Shown: positions 1 to 8,859 of the stretch, piece after piece
How positions within the stretch are numbered: the stretch's first letter is position 1
How the letters are laid out: each line of letters opens with the position of its first letter
Assembly (NCBI RefSeq): GCF_014203755.1
Contig: NZ_JACHJS010000001.1
Coordinates: 4,650,001-4,714,000 of the forward strand
Direction: 5' to 3'
DNA: 64,000 nt
Source of the DNA: Saccharothrix violaceirubra
GTDB taxonomy: Bacteria; Actinomycetota; Actinomycetes; Mycobacteriales; Pseudonocardiaceae
The notes under the pieces: model-generated
Database searches by the model: none
Told to the model about the DNA's origin: nothing
What the model saw: the letters and a program-made list of their open reading frames with translations, nothing else
Position numbers and translations under genes: made by a program

Positions 1-2008
1 GTTCGTGCCGTACGTGGCGGAAGGCCGCCCGGCACCGCCCGCGCCCTACACCGCCGTGGCGACCAAGCTGCTGACCAACGTGCCGCAGCCGCCGGAGCCC
101 GCCGACGACGGTTTCCGGTACCCGATGTGGAGCCTGCGCCGGGTCGACGTGGACGGCGAGCCGCACTGGTGCTTCGCGGTGCAGGGCCGGGGCGGGGCGT
201 TCGGCCAGGCGGGTATGTGCCAGTTCCTGTTCGCGCCGGCCGCGTTCAACCCGGCGACGCTCTGGTACGGCGCGGTCCGACTGGTGCGCGCGGACGGCCG
301 CCTGGTGCACCCGGAGGCGGGCGAGCCGAGCGACACGTGGCTGCGGCCGGTGTCCGCCGAGCGCCTGTCGGGTGCACTGACCGCTTTGTTCGCGGGCGAC
401 TCCAAGGTGGTCGTCGACGGTGGCCCGGTGGACGTGGCCGCGACGATCGGCGCGCTGCTCTCGGTCGTGCCGCTTTCGGTGGTGGACGGGTACGTGTGGA
501 CGACGTGCCTGGTGCGCCGTCCGGTGCAGGACAGCCGGCCGCTGGTGACCGGGCGCTGGCCCGAGGAACTGCCCGGCGGCAACGCGGGCCTGCGGTCGTG
601 GCTGGACCGTGCGCCCGAGAAGCCGGGCACGCCGGTGGCGCACCCGAAGACGCCCGAGGTCGTGGCGTGGCTGACCGACCTGGGTGCGCGGGACCTGTCG
701 CTGCCCGAGGAGTACGCGGCCGCGCCGACTCTGGCGGACCTGGCCGAGCTGATCGCGACCAAGCAGCTCGACATCGACCCGGCGGACGTGCCGCACCTGC
801 TGGCCAAGGACGACCCGCGGCTGGCGATCGGCCGGGGCCGCGAGCTGGTGAGCCGGTGGGCGGCCGACGACCCGGCCGGGGCGATCACCCGGCTGGTCGG
901 TTCGCCGAAGTTGTCGCCGCAGCTCACCGAGATCCTGTTCGACAGCCTGCTGGACGCGCACGTGCACGCGGCGCCGGGCACGAACCCGGCGTTGTTCCCC
1001 CCGGCGGCCAAGGCCGTGGCGGGCTGGGAGGCGGTGTTGACCAGGCTGCTGCGCGACCGGTTCGAGGACCGGCCCCGAATGGTCGAGTTCGTGCGGGACT
1101 ACGTGATCGCCGAGGGCCGGCCGCTGCACGACGGCGACGCGCAACTCGCGCACGGCAGGTGGTTGACGGCGCTGGGCGTGTCACCGGACGACCCGGCGTC
1201 GGGCATCTACCCGGTGCCGACCGCGCGGATCGTCGCCGAGATCCGCGAGCGCCGCTCGCTGGGGTCCGTGGGTCGGGCGTTCCTCGCGGCGGCGGCCGAC
1301 CCGGTCGCGCAGGTGCGGGTCGTGCTCGACGGGCTGGACAGCGTGCCGCCGGTCGTGGCCGCGGAGTTCGTGGCGCTGTGCCCGGACGACCGGCAGGCGG
1401 GCGAGGTGCTGACGTACGCGCTCGACCGGGGCCAGGCCCGTGCCGGGGTGGCGTGGGCCGAGAAGTGGTTGCTGGAGGTGCACGACCGCGTCGAGGCCGG
1501 GCGGCGCGGGGTCGTGCTGGACACCGGTGTCGGACACTTCGGGCGGATCGACCACGAGCTGCCCGCGAGCCTGTTGGTCCTCGCCCTCCGGTCCGAGCTG
1601 GCCGGGCTGGGCGCGGCGGACGCGTTGCGGCGCAAGGTGTTGACCGATGCCGTGGCGAAGCTGGAGGCCGGTTCGCGACGCGGTCACGCCAAGGCCAAGG
1701 CGCCGGCGCCGCACCTGATCGTGCACCAGCCGGTCCAGCCGGCCGTGGCGCAACCCCCGGCGCGACCCCAAACACAGCCGCAGCAGCAGCCACGACCGAC
1801 GCCCTACCCGACCGAGCCGACCGAGTCGCTCGACACGCGGGCACCGTGGAACGTCGACGTCGAGGAAGCCGCGACGAAGCGCAAGCGGCGTCGGCTGCCC
1901 GACCTGTCCGCGCACTGGCCGCTGATCGGCAAAGTGCTGATCGCCGTGCTCGTGGTCGCGTTGATCGTGGCGCTCTACCTGCTCGCCCGACACATGTTGC
2001 AACGCTGA
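1..2008 (+). CDS. Membrane-anchored protein of unknown function (5' partial), first gene of a four-gene operon
   Basis: The reading frame enters from the left edge, so the true start lies outside; a GTG at 5 is the first start-like codon in view. About 640 residues of soluble sequence are followed by a Pro/Gln-rich linker (about residues 560-600 counted from position 5), a basic stretch and one C-terminal membrane helix (about 641-663), so the bulk is probably cytoplasmic with a C-terminal anchor. I do not recognise a catalytic motif. The general look (a long actinobacterial protein beside small membrane proteins) recalls the GTPase-associated protein 1 (GAP1) families, but this is only a suggestion from memory. 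The stop overlaps an ATG of the next frame (ATGA at 2005-2008 region), indicating co-translation with the downstream genes. Confidence 0.7.
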   Translation, partial: FVPYVAEGRPAPPAPYTAVATKLLTNVPQPPEPADDGFRYPMWSLRRVDVDGEPHWCFAVQGRGGAFGQAGMCQFLFAPAAFNPATLWYGAVRLVRADGRLVHPEAGEPSDTWLRPVSAERLSGALTALFAGDSKVVVDGGPVDVAATIGALLSVVPLSVVDGYVWTTCLVRRPVQDSRPLVTGRWPEELPGGNAGLRSWLDRAPEKPGTPVAHPKTPEVVAWLTDLGARDLSLPEEYAAAPTLADLAELIATKQLDIDPADVPHLLAKDDPRLAIGRGRELVSRWAADDPAGAITRLVGSPKLSPQLTEILFDSLLDAHVHAAPGTNPALFPPAAKAVAGWEAVLTRLLRDRFEDRPRMVEFVRDYVIAEGRPLHDGDAQLAHGRWLTALGVSPDDPASGIYPVPTARIVAEIRERRSLGSVGRAFLAAAADPVAQVRVVLDGLDSVPPVVAAEFVALCPDDRQAGEVLTYALDRGQARAGVAWAEKWLLEVHDRVEAGRRGVVLDTGVGHFGRIDHELPASLLVLALRSELAGLGAADALRRKVLTDAVAKLEAGSRRGHAKAKAPAPHLIVHQPVQPAVAQPPARPQTQPQQQPRPTPYPTEPTESLDTRAPWNVDVEEAATKRKRRRLPDLSAHWPLIGKVLIAVLVVALIVALYLLARHMLQR

Positions 2009-2037
2009 TGTCACCGAAGATCAAGCACGGAGACCCG

Positions 2038-3219
2038 ATGTTCCCGAACATGCCCGACCCGGACGAGGAGTCGGCGGCGGTCCGCGTCGACAAGCTGGTC
2101 ACGGCGGCGATGCGCCGCCTCGACCGGGTCACCGGCACGCACGCGGGCAACCGGCCGCCGCACCTGGCCCAGCTCGACGCCGTGCTCACCGCGGCGGTCC
2201 ACCAGGCCAAGCAGGCCGAGGCCGGGTCGTCGGCCGTCGACCGCGACTCGGACCTGTGGCGGCTGCGCGAACCCGGCTACCTGCGCGCGATCTGCGACCA
2301 CCCGGTGGACCGGCCCGGCGGCACGCTGCCGCTCGTGCCCGTGGTGCTCACGTGGGCGTTGCTGGGGTACGCGGAGTGGACGTACCTGGACGACTACGCG
2401 TCGGCGCCGGCCGCCGACCGGCCGTCGTTCTTCGCGGACTGGATGACGCAGCCGGTCTACCGCAGCCCGGTCGCGCTGTCGCTGGCGATCGTCGCCACGG
2501 TCGCCGTGATCATGTACAAGTACCGCGCCCCGGCACGGGCGCAGCGGGTGGCCGACGAGGTCGACCGGATCGTGCACCGGCTGGAGGTCGACCTGCTGCC
2601 GCCGCTGACCGTGCTGCGCGGCGCGCTCGGGCCGGTCAAGGTCGAGGAGCACACCCGGCAGGCGGCCGTGGAACTCGGCGCGGCGGCCAAGCTGTTCACC
2701 ACGGCCACCGCGCGGCTGGCCGAGTCGACCGCCGTGGTGGACCGGTTGGTCGCGGGCGTGGAGCGGTTGGTGACCGCGTTGCCCGAACTCGGCGCGCAGA
2801 CCGGCAAACTCGAAGAGGTGCGGCGCGACCTGGACCAGACCGCGCAGATGATCTCCACCGGCCTCGCCCCGCTCCAGGACCTGGTGTCCGATGTGGACGG
2901 AGCGGCCAAGGCCGCGAAGGAGGCCGTCGACCGGTCCGAGACCGTGCTGGGCCGGGCGGCCGGGCAGCTCGCCGACGCCGACGAGGTCGCGCAGCGGCAC
3001 GCCGGGCACCGCGCGGCGCTGACCGCCGCGCAGGCGCCGTTCACGGCCGTGGCCGACGTGGTCGACAAGGCGTCGAGCCGGTTGGACGCGACCTCCGCGC
3101 AACTCCAAGAGGCCGTGTCCGAGCTGCGCAAGACCGTGGCCGAGGTCAACTGGCTGGTCATGGTGTCCGACGGGCTGCGGCACGGCGAGGGCGAGCACAC
3201 CGACGGGCAGGCGGGCTGA
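2038..3219 (+). CDS. Two-helix membrane protein with long C-terminal coiled coil (ZorA-like architecture, unknown function)
   Basis: 393 residues. A soluble N-terminal segment (1-95) is followed by two membrane helices (about 97-116 and 143-163) and then some 220 residues of heptad-like helix rich in Ala, Leu, Glu and Arg, predicted as coiled coil. This layout resembles the stator-type proteins of ion-driven complexes (ZorA, TolQ/MotA relatives), although only two helices are obvious and sequence identity is not evident. The start was set at ATG 2038 because GGAG lies 5 nt upstream; an ATG at 2008 that overlaps the previous stop would add 10 residues. The stop overlaps the next start (TGATG at 3217-3221). 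Confidence 0.8.
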   Translation: MFPNMPDPDEESAAVRVDKLVTAAMRRLDRVTGTHAGNRPPHLAQLDAVLTAAVHQAKQAEAGSSAVDRDSDLWRLREPGYLRAICDHPVDRPGGTLPLVPVVLTWALLGYAEWTYLDDYASAPAADRPSFFADWMTQPVYRSPVALSLAIVATVAVIMYKYRAPARAQRVADEVDRIVHRLEVDLLPPLTVLRGALGPVKVEEHTRQAAVELGAAAKLFTTATARLAESTAVVDRLVAGVERLVTALPELGAQTGKLEEVRRDLDQTAQMISTGLAPLQDLVSDVDGAAKAAKEAVDRSETVLGRAAGQLADADEVAQRHAGHRAALTAAQAPFTAVADVVDKASSRLDATSAQLQEAVSELRKTVAEVNWLVMVSDGLRHGEGEHTDGQAG

Positions 3220-3725
3220 TGCGCCGTCGTCGGGGCCGGCCGGACACGTCCGCCGGGCTGTCCACGGCCGGGTGGCTGTTCGCGGAACTGGCGTTGCTGC
3301 TCCTGGTCGTCGCGGTCGGCTCCGAGGTGCCGCCGGTGCGCAACGCGATGTCGGAACCGGCCGTCACGAGCACGCCGACGACGACGCAGACCGCGCCGCC
3401 GACCCGGGGCCTGTCGCTGACCACCGAGCGGTTCGTCATGCCCGCCGTGCCCGACGACCAGGTCGTGGCCCGGTTCACCGAGCTGATGACCGCCCGGATC
3501 GGGCCGGACGCCCAGGTGGGGCTCGTGCTGCTGTTCGGCGTGTCCACCACGGGCGTGCTCGGCGACGGCGAGCAGGTGTCCAAGCGGCTCAAGGGTTTCG
3601 TCGAACCCGCCGGGCTCCCCCAGCTGCGGACCAGCACCGACATCCGCCCCTACATCGGCAGCCGCAACGACGCCGGCCCCGGCGAGGTGGTCGTCGAGCT
3701 GTTCCTGATGAACGGGCCGTCGTGA
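3219..3725 (+). CDS. Small single-helix protein with MotB/ZorB-like membrane segment and OmpA-like tail
   Basis: 168 residues. A basic N-terminus is followed by one membrane helix (about 18-36) that carries an acidic residue, Glu23, in the context WLFAELALLLLVV. This closely mimics the W-x-x-A-D-L-hydrophobic pattern of the ion-conducting helix of MotB and ZorB. After a Thr/Pro linker comes an extracytoplasmic domain of about 110 residues with a beta-alpha-beta pattern (VGLVLLFG, then a helix, then GEVVVELFLMN) that could be a degenerate OmpA/peptidoglycan-binding fold. It overlaps the coiled-coil gene upstream by 1 nt and the next gene by 4 nt, so the four proteins are likely made together. 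The motor/stator role is inference. Confidence 0.75.
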   Translation: MRRRRGRPDTSAGLSTAGWLFAELALLLLVVAVGSEVPPVRNAMSEPAVTSTPTTTQTAPPTRGLSLTTERFVMPAVPDDQVVARFTELMTARIGPDAQVGLVLLFGVSTTGVLGDGEQVSKRLKGFVEPAGLPQLRTSTDIRPYIGSRNDAGPGEVVVELFLMNGPS

Positions 3726-4420
3726 TCGGTTTCCTGCGGCGTTTCCGGCGCGCACCCGTCGTGGTGGAGCACGACCCCGTGGTGCACCACGGGGTCGTGG
3801 TCGCGGACGGCACCGGACATGGTGTCGGCGACGCGTTGTGCTCGGCGTTGGCCGTGCACGGGATCGCCGCGTACGCGATCGACCCGTTCGAGGTGGACGC
3901 GGGCGCGGACGTGGTCGTGCTGCTGCTGCCGGTGCGGCCGGACACGATGCCGATGCCCGGTGGCACGGCCCTGTCGGTGCTGGGTCGGGTCGGCGCCGAC
4001 CCGGTCGCCGCCGCCGCGTTCCGCAGCCGGCTGGTCGTCGTCTGGTACCTGCGCAACGCCGCGCGCCCCCGGCTGTCGGCGCCCGGTGTCGGCCGGACCG
4101 GGCGGGTGTGGAACGGCAGCGAGCTGCTGCTGGCCACGTCGTGGCGCCGGGAACTGGCCCACCACGGCGGGGACCTGGCGGCGGCCGTGCGCTGCCGCAG
4201 CGGCCGGGTCGACCGGATGGTGCACGCGCCGACGCACCACCGGCTGGGCGCGAACCTGGTCCCGGACGTGTGCCGTGACCTGCGCGTCCTGGACCCGGAC
4301 CTGGTGCACGGCCTGTGCGTGGAGGTCGCCGACCACCGCGTGGACGACACGGTGCTGCGCTGGACCGGCGCCCGGTCGGTCGCGGCGGCCGTGCGGGTCA
4401 GCGCCGCAGCAGCTCGATGA
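3722..4420 (+). CDS. Hypothetical cytoplasmic protein, last gene of the four-gene operon
   Basis: 232 residues from a GTG that overlaps the preceding stop (GTGA). No signal peptide or membrane helix. The N-terminal half alternates strands and helices with a glycine-rich turn after the first strand (VVVADGTGHGVGDAL) and a second buried strand (ADVVVLLLPV), suggesting a Rossmann-like nucleotide or ligand-binding fold. The C-terminal half is Arg/His-rich. I do not recognise the family. Position at the end of the coupled operon suggests a cytoplasmic partner of the membrane proteins. Its 3' end overlaps the convergent dehydrogenase gene by 23 bp. Confidence 0.7.
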   Translation: MIGFLRRFRRAPVVVEHDPVVHHGVVVADGTGHGVGDALCSALAVHGIAAYAIDPFEVDAGADVVVLLLPVRPDTMPMPGGTALSVLGRVGADPVAAAAFRSRLVVVWYLRNAARPRLSAPGVGRTGRVWNGSELLLATSWRRELAHHGGDLAAAVRCRSGRVDRMVHAPTHHRLGANLVPDVCRDLRVLDPDLVHGLCVEVADHRVDDTVLRWTGARSVAAAVRVSAAAAR

Positions 4421-5258
4421 GCCGCGCGCCGTCCTCCGCGCCCTGGCCCTCGGCCACGCCCCGGGCCGACAGGTCGAGGTAGGGCGTGATCAGGTCCGGG
4501 CGCACGCCCTGGTCCACGGCGGTGTCGACCATGGTCCGGTTGGCCGTGACCTGCATGGCCAGGTTCGACGTGACGTCCGAGGTGTAGTCGCCGGTCACGA
4601 TGCGCTGCGCCATGCGCTGCGTGAACGGCAGGCACGCGGCGAGCCAGTCCACGAGCAGCGTGGCGAACTCGCCGGTGTCGATGTCCTTTTCGCCGTGCAC
4701 CAACGCGAACGCGTGCGTGACGCCCGCGAACAGGCCGGTCATCCCACCGAGCAGCGCCACGTCGTGCAGCGCCGCGTGGCCCGGGTCGTCGCCGACCCAC
4801 TTCGCACCGGCCGGGACGGCGAGGGTCCGCTCGTGCTCGGCGAACAGGTCGACCGACCCGCTGTAGAACACGTACGCGCCCGAGTCGGGGACGCCGATCA
4901 TCGGCGGGACGGCCATGATGCCGCCGTCGACGTACCGGGCGCCCCGGCCGGCCGCCCACTCGGCGCGGTCCCGGGCCTGCGCGGGCGTGCCCGTGGTGAG
5001 GTCGACCAGGTCGCGGCCGGCGAGGTCGGTACCGTCGAGGACGTCGACGACCGAGGCGTGGTCGAGCAGGCAGGTGACGACGAGCCGGTTGGCGGCGACC
5101 GCCTCGGCCGGTGTCGCGGCGACGGTCGCGCCCTCGGCGGCGAGGCGTTCGGCCCGGGCGGGCGTGCGGTTCCAGACGGTGACGTGGTGGCCGGCGGCGA
5201 GCCAGGCCCGGGTCAGGGCCGTGCCCATCGCGCCGAGCCCCAGAACGGTGAGGGTCAT
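4398..5258 (-). CDS. NADP-dependent 6-phosphogluconate/beta-hydroxyacid-dehydrogenase family oxidoreductase (imine reductase-like)
   Basis: 286 residues. The N-terminal Rossmann fold has the GLGAMG dinucleotide loop (about 7-12) and NRT after the second strand, typical of NADP preference. The middle has the conserved DGGIMAVPP segment and the C-terminal half is the all-helical dimerisation domain of the family. Length and motifs fit the group that contains imine reductases and 3-hydroxyisobutyrate-type dehydrogenases; the substrate cannot be told from sequence. It is divergent from an HxlR regulator 77 bp away, and that interval carries two inverted repeats, so the regulator probably controls it. 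Start ATG at 5258. Confidence 0.88.
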   Translation of the reverse strand: MTLTVLGLGAMGTALTRAWLAAGHHVTVWNRTPARAERLAAEGATVAATPAEAVAANRLVVTCLLDHASVVDVLDGTDLAGRDLVDLTTGTPAQARDRAEWAAGRGARYVDGGIMAVPPMIGVPDSGAYVFYSGSVDLFAEHERTLAVPAGAKWVGDDPGHAALHDVALLGGMTGLFAGVTHAFALVHGEKDIDTGEFATLLVDWLAACLPFTQRMAQRIVTGDYTSDVTSNLAMQVTANRTMVDTAVDQGVRPDLITPYLDLSARGVAEGQGAEDGARLIELLRR

Positions 5259-5282
5259 GCGTCCCAGGCTGGGACCGGGGCT

Positions 5283-5314
5283 CTTGATGATCAAGTACGC
5301 ACTCGGAAGTGCGT
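5283..5314. promoter_or_regulatory. Probable HxlR operator pair between divergent genes
   Basis: Two dyads lie in the 77-bp divergent spacer. The first is CTTGAT-G-ATCAAG (5283-5295) and the second is ACGCACT-CGGA-AGTGCGT (5297-5314), both perfect. HxlR-type regulators usually bind such sites in the spacer next to their own gene. Assignment is by position and symmetry only. Confidence 0.6.
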
Positions 5315-5335
5315 GGTTACCGGGAGGAAAGCGAC

Positions 5336-5671
5336 ATGCGCAGGCCAGGGGCGTACCACTGCGGGCTGGACGCGGCGGTCGAGGTGATCGGCGGCAAGTG
5401 GAAGGTGCTGATCCTCTGGGCGCTGGGCGAGCGCCCGCACCGGTTCGGGGAGCTGCGCCGCGAACTGGCGGGCGTGACGGAGAAGGTGCTCGCGTCGCAC
5501 CTGCGCGAACTGGAGGACGACGGCATCGTGCACCGCGAGGTGTTCGACGAGGTGCCGCCGCGCGTGGAGTACTCGCTGACCGGGTCGGGCGAGGCACTCG
5601 TACGCGCCTTGGAACCGCTCGGCGAGTGGGGCCGCGCCCACGTCCCCGGTGTCCCGGTCGAACGGATCTAG
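5336..5671 (+). CDS. HxlR-family winged-helix transcriptional regulator
   Basis: 111 residues. It has the family hallmark near the N-terminus (Cys at YHCG, then VIGGKWKVLILWAL) followed by the winged helix (RFGELRREL, VTEKVLASHLRELEDDGIV) and the YSLT segment. The conserved N-terminal Cys is in the position used for redox or electrophile sensing in HypR/YodB relatives. The start at ATG 5336 is set by an ideal GGGAGGAAAG ribosome-binding site; an upstream in-frame ATG lacks one. It is divergent from the oxidoreductase and convergent, 1 nt apart, with the DUF4291 gene. Confidence 0.92.
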   Translation: MRRPGAYHCGLDAAVEVIGGKWKVLILWALGERPHRFGELRRELAGVTEKVLASHLRELEDDGIVHREVFDEVPPRVEYSLTGSGEALVRALEPLGEWGRAHVPGVPVERI

Positions 5672-5672
5672 G

Positions 5673-6239
5673 TCACCCGCCCGGGGCCACGACCCCGCGC
5701 AGCGCCGACGGCATCGGGTAGTCGCGCTCCGCGGGGAACAGCCGCTGCGCCTTGGCGGCGTGCCCGGCCCGCAGCAGTGCCGAGGCCTTGCGGACCAGGG
5801 GCGTGAGGTCGGTGAGACCGACCACCCACTCGTCGGCGAACGTCCGGATCAACCGGCGACCGATGCCGACCTGGATGCTGTAGTGGTTCAGCGCCGCTCC
5901 GCGCGGCGAGCGTTCCGGGTCCCACTGGACGTGCACGGCCGCACCCGCCAAGGCCGCCGGGTCGGAGGTCGTCGGCACGGCCCGGGAGAGGGCCTCCGCC
6001 CAGCCCTCCCGGGTGATCCGCACCGCGAGGACCCGTTCCTGGCCCGGTTTGCGGGCCCAGTTGCTTCGGTGCATCAACCACAGGAACGACGGCTTGATCC
6101 ACGTCATCCGCTGGAACGAGAACGGCGCGACGAAGCGACCCGCCCGCAGTGCCGCGTCGGCGATGGCGGGCGAGTACGCCTGGTAGACCACGATCGTGTG
6201 GGCGTCGTAGTCGGCACGAACCTGGTACCGGGGCGTCAT
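5673..6239 (-). CDS. DUF4291 family protein
   Basis: 188 residues. The sequence carries the conserved DUF4291 stretch near the N-terminus ([14 protein letters not shown], then [17 protein letters not shown]) and the later RITREGW segment, at the usual family length. The biochemical function of the family is not known to me. No signal peptide or membrane helix. The gene ends 1 nt from the convergent HxlR gene and starts 63 bp from the stop of the orphan ATP synthase gene, so the two minus-strand genes could be co-transcribed. Confidence 0.9.
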   Translation of the reverse strand: MTPRYQVRADYDAHTIVVYQAYSPAIADAALRAGRFVAPFSFQRMTWIKPSFLWLMHRSNWARKPGQERVLAVRITREGWAEALSRAVPTTSDPAALAGAAVHVQWDPERSPRGAALNHYSIQVGIGRRLIRTFADEWVVGLTDLTPLVRKASALLRAGHAAKAQRLFPAERDYPMPSALRGVVAPGG

Positions 6240-6301
6240 GCGGCGCACCCTGCCACCCCGTCCACCCCCGCGGCGAGCCGATTTCCCCGGCCACCCCGTG
6301 C

Positions 6302-7066
6302 CTAATGGTGTTCGGCGAGGGAGCGTCCGATGAAATGCGCGCTCAACGTGGCGAAGATGTACGCCTGCAAAACCTGGATGAACGCTTCCAGCAGCGTGAT
6401 GGCCACCGCGAACGCGAAACTCACCGCCGAGATCGGCTTGAGCAGCGGTGCCGCCTCGAAGAGCAGGAATTCGCCGCCGAGCGCGAAGACCGCCACGAGC
6501 AGGTGGCCCGCGAACATCGCGGCGAAGACCCGCAGCGCGAGCGTGACCGGGTCGAAGAAGAACTTGAGGATCACTTCGGTGGGGATCAGTAGCCCCCAGA
6601 GCACCGGTTTGGGCACGTCCGGCACGATGAACTGGTTGCGCAGGTAGCCGCGCAGGCCGTGCCGGCGGATGCCCACCCAGTGGTAGGTCGGGTAGACCAG
6701 CAGCAACGCCAGCGCCGCCGGGAACCCGATGTGCGCCATCGTGGGGAACTGGACCAGCGGCACGATGCCGAAGATGTTGTTCACCAGGACGAACGAGAAC
6801 AACGCCATGATGAACGGCACGTACTTGCGGTACTCGGCGCCGATCTGCTCCTTGGCGATGCCGTCTCGTGCGACCCCGTAGATGTACTCCAACGAGAACT
6901 GGAATCGCCCGGGGACGAGTTTGAGGTTCCGCGTCCCGACGAGCAGCACACCGGCGATGATCACACTGGACAGGACGACCAGGAGTATCGGTTTGGTCAC
7001 CCACCCGAACAAGGGTGGTAATTCGAAATCCGCGGGCGTCGGCGCCGGGAAGGAATCGGCGGCCAT
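6302..7066 (-). CDS. atpB: Orphan F0F1 ATP synthase subunit a
   Basis: 254 residues with five to six membrane helices. The C-terminal half has the subunit-a signature, including the essential Arg of the proton path (Arg179 in [13 protein letters not shown]) and a Gln-rich last helix ([19 protein letters not shown]). Next to the Arg the usual LFGN is VFAA, an uncommon change. No other ATP synthase gene flanks it, although subunit a is normally encoded at the head of the atp operon. This is therefore either a second copy or a relocated gene. Start ATG 7066 follows GGAGGTGA at good spacing; an earlier in-frame GTG overlaps that site and is unlikely. Confidence 0.9.
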   Translation of the reverse strand: MAADSFPAPTPADFELPPLFGWVTKPILLVVLSSVIIAGVLLVGTRNLKLVPGRFQFSLEYIYGVARDGIAKEQIGAEYRKYVPFIMALFSFVLVNNIFGIVPLVQFPTMAHIGFPAALALLLVYPTYHWVGIRRHGLRGYLRNQFIVPDVPKPVLWGLLIPTEVILKFFFDPVTLALRVFAAMFAGHLLVAVFALGGEFLLFEAAPLLKPISAVSFAFAVAITLLEAFIQVLQAYIFATLSAHFIGRSLAEHH

Positions 7067-7266
7067 CGGCGTCACCTCCACCGTCCACCCTAGGGATGAT
7101 CTTCGCCTGCGGGCGACACTCGAACGTCGCCGCCGGTCGCGACTTTCGTGGCGCGAATTCCGACTTTGGTCGTCGCGCGCACCAGGGACCTTCGACCGTG
7201 TCGGGGGACCGCATCACGGCGGACAGTGGTCGGATCAAATCGACCGGGTGGACGGGTGGGAGCGGG

Positions 7267-8271
7267 ATGTCGGGGGTGACCGGGGCACTGGGGCTGACGG
7301 CCGAGGAGGTCGCGGAGGTGTTGGGTGCCGCGGTGCTCGCGCCGTCCGTGCACAACACCCAGCCGTGGCGGTTCCGCCTGCTGCCCGACCGGATCGAACT
7401 GCACCCGGACCCCGACCGGGTCCTGCCCGCGACCGATCCCGAGGGCCGCGAACTACGGCTGTCGTGCGGCGCGGCGTTGTTCAACCTCAGGCTCGCGCTG
7501 CTCGGCCTGGGCGTCCGGCCGCTGGTCACGCTCGTGCCCGGCGACGACGCGCCCGGCGCGTTGGCCGTGGTGCGACGGGGCGGCCGGCGGGCACCCGACG
7601 ACGACACCCGACGCCTGCTCGACGCCGTGCCGCTGCGCCGGACCAACCGGCTGCCGTTCGCACCCGGCGGGGTGCCGGTGGACCAGCGACGGGCTTTGCT
7701 GCGCGCGGCCGAACGCGAACGCGCGTGGCTGCACCTGGTCGGGCCGACCGAGATCGACCGGGTGCGGGAGCTGGCCGTGAAGGCGCACCGGCTGCAACTG
7801 GAGGACGCCGAGGTGCGCGGGGAGCTGTCCGAGTGGAGTGCGACGCGCCCGTGCGGCGACGGGGTGCCGCACGCGTCGGCGGGCCTGCGGCCGGCACCCG
7901 ACGACGGGTGGCCGATGCGCGATTTCCGCGGTGCCGAGCGGGCGGCGGACGAGGCGTACGAGCCCGACCCGCTGGTGGCCGTGCTGTGCTCGTTCTACGA
8001 GGGTCCGGCCGCCGAACTCCAGAGCGGTCAGGCGTTGCAGCGGGTGCTGCTGACCGCGACGGCACTGGGGCTGGCCGCGTCGTTCCTGTCACAGGTGATC
8101 GAGGTGCGTCCGGTCCGCGAGGAACTGCGCCGGTCGTTGGGCGGGACGCTGGTGCCGCAGACCGTGCTGCGGCTGGGTGTCGGTGCGACCGTGCCGGAGC
8201 GCCCCCGTCGCGACGTCGCCGACCTGGTGTTGCCGGTCGGTCAGCGGGTGCCGAAGTTCTGGGTCCAGTAG
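7267..8271 (+). CDS. Acg-family FMN-binding nitroreductase-like oxidoreductase
   Basis: 334 residues. Two tandem nitroreductase-like halves are visible: the N-terminal [12 protein letters not shown] motif with the FMN-contacting Arg, and a C-terminal [21 protein letters not shown] segment. This is typical of the mycobacterial Acg/nitroreductase proteins found in DosR regulons. Such proteins bind FMN, but the relatives studied show little classical activity. The ATG at 7267 was chosen for a purine-rich GGGAGCGGG upstream. The 200-bp spacer before it is fairly AT-rich and is shared with the divergent atpB gene. The 3' end overlaps the convergent CAP-domain gene by 31 bp. Confidence 0.88.
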   Translation: MSGVTGALGLTAEEVAEVLGAAVLAPSVHNTQPWRFRLLPDRIELHPDPDRVLPATDPEGRELRLSCGAALFNLRLALLGLGVRPLVTLVPGDDAPGALAVVRRGGRRAPDDDTRRLLDAVPLRRTNRLPFAPGGVPVDQRRALLRAAERERAWLHLVGPTEIDRVRELAVKAHRLQLEDAEVRGELSEWSATRPCGDGVPHASAGLRPAPDDGWPMRDFRGAERAADEAYEPDPLVAVLCSFYEGPAAELQSGQALQRVLLTATALGLAASFLSQVIEVRPVREELRRSLGGTLVPQTVLRLGVGATVPERPRRDVADLVLPVGQRVPKFWVQ

Positions 8272-8726
8272 GCGCGCTTCTTGGAGTCGGTGGTGTAGGC
8301 CACGCCCAGGTCCTTGTAGCCGCAGTTGAGGATGTTGGCGCGGTGGCCCGGGGACTTCATCCACGCCCGCACGACCTGCTCGGCGGTGCGCTGGCCGTAG
8401 GCGACGTTCTCGCCCGCCATGCGCCAGTAGTAGCCGGCTTCGTCGATGCGCTGGCCGGGGGTGCTGCCGTTGACGCCGGTGTGGGTCATCTTTCCGGTCT
8501 TGGCCATCTCGTCGTTGTGGCCCTTGGCCGAGCTCTCGAGCTGGGTGTTGGCCTTCAGGGCGGCGCAACCGGCGGCGGCGCGCTCCTTGTTGGTGAGCGT
8601 GAGCACCTGGGTCTCGAAGCTCGGCGTCGTCGCGGCGGACGCGGCACCGGCCGTGGTCAGGAACGCCGCGAAGGCGAGTCCGGTGGCGGCGGCGACGGTG
8701 GCGATGCGGCGGGCGACGGCGTTCAT
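8241..8726 (-). CDS. Secreted CAP-domain (SCP/PR1) protein
   Basis: 161 residues with a classic Sec signal peptide (basic start, hydrophobic core, cleavage around AGAASA-A near residue 32). The remainder is a single bacterial CAP domain: LTNKERAAAGC, the GHNDEMAKTGKMTH segment, GENVAYGQ and a C-terminal HRANILNCGYKDLGVAY motif with two Cys likely to form a disulfide. The CAP metal-binding His residues are present (GHNDE, SPGHRANI). Extracellular role unknown, possibly sterol/lipid binding or cell-wall related as in other CAP proteins. An AAGGAG site precedes the ATG. Confidence 0.92.
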   Translation of the reverse strand: MNAVARRIATVAAATGLAFAAFLTTAGAASAATTPSFETQVLTLTNKERAAAGCAALKANTQLESSAKGHNDEMAKTGKMTHTGVNGSTPGQRIDEAGYYWRMAGENVAYGQRTAEQVVRAWMKSPGHRANILNCGYKDLGVAYTTDSKKRAYWTQNFGTR

Positions 8727-8859
8727 GTCCGGCTCCTTGGTGGTGGCTGTCTCGGTGGGGTGAGACAAGATTCGGCTGCCGCGGGTCGTGCTCCGGTTCG
8801 ACGTCGGGTGCGGTTGGGGTGCGGCTTTTCCGACGTCCGGGGTTTGGCGGACGCGCGGA

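Noticed and set aside
1..4420. Calling the first operon Zorya or a GTPase-associated system outright
   Set aside because: Only architecture and one membrane-helix pattern match. No ZorC/ZorD/ZorE or GTPase gene is visible and the OmpA signature is weak, so the name would overstate the evidence.
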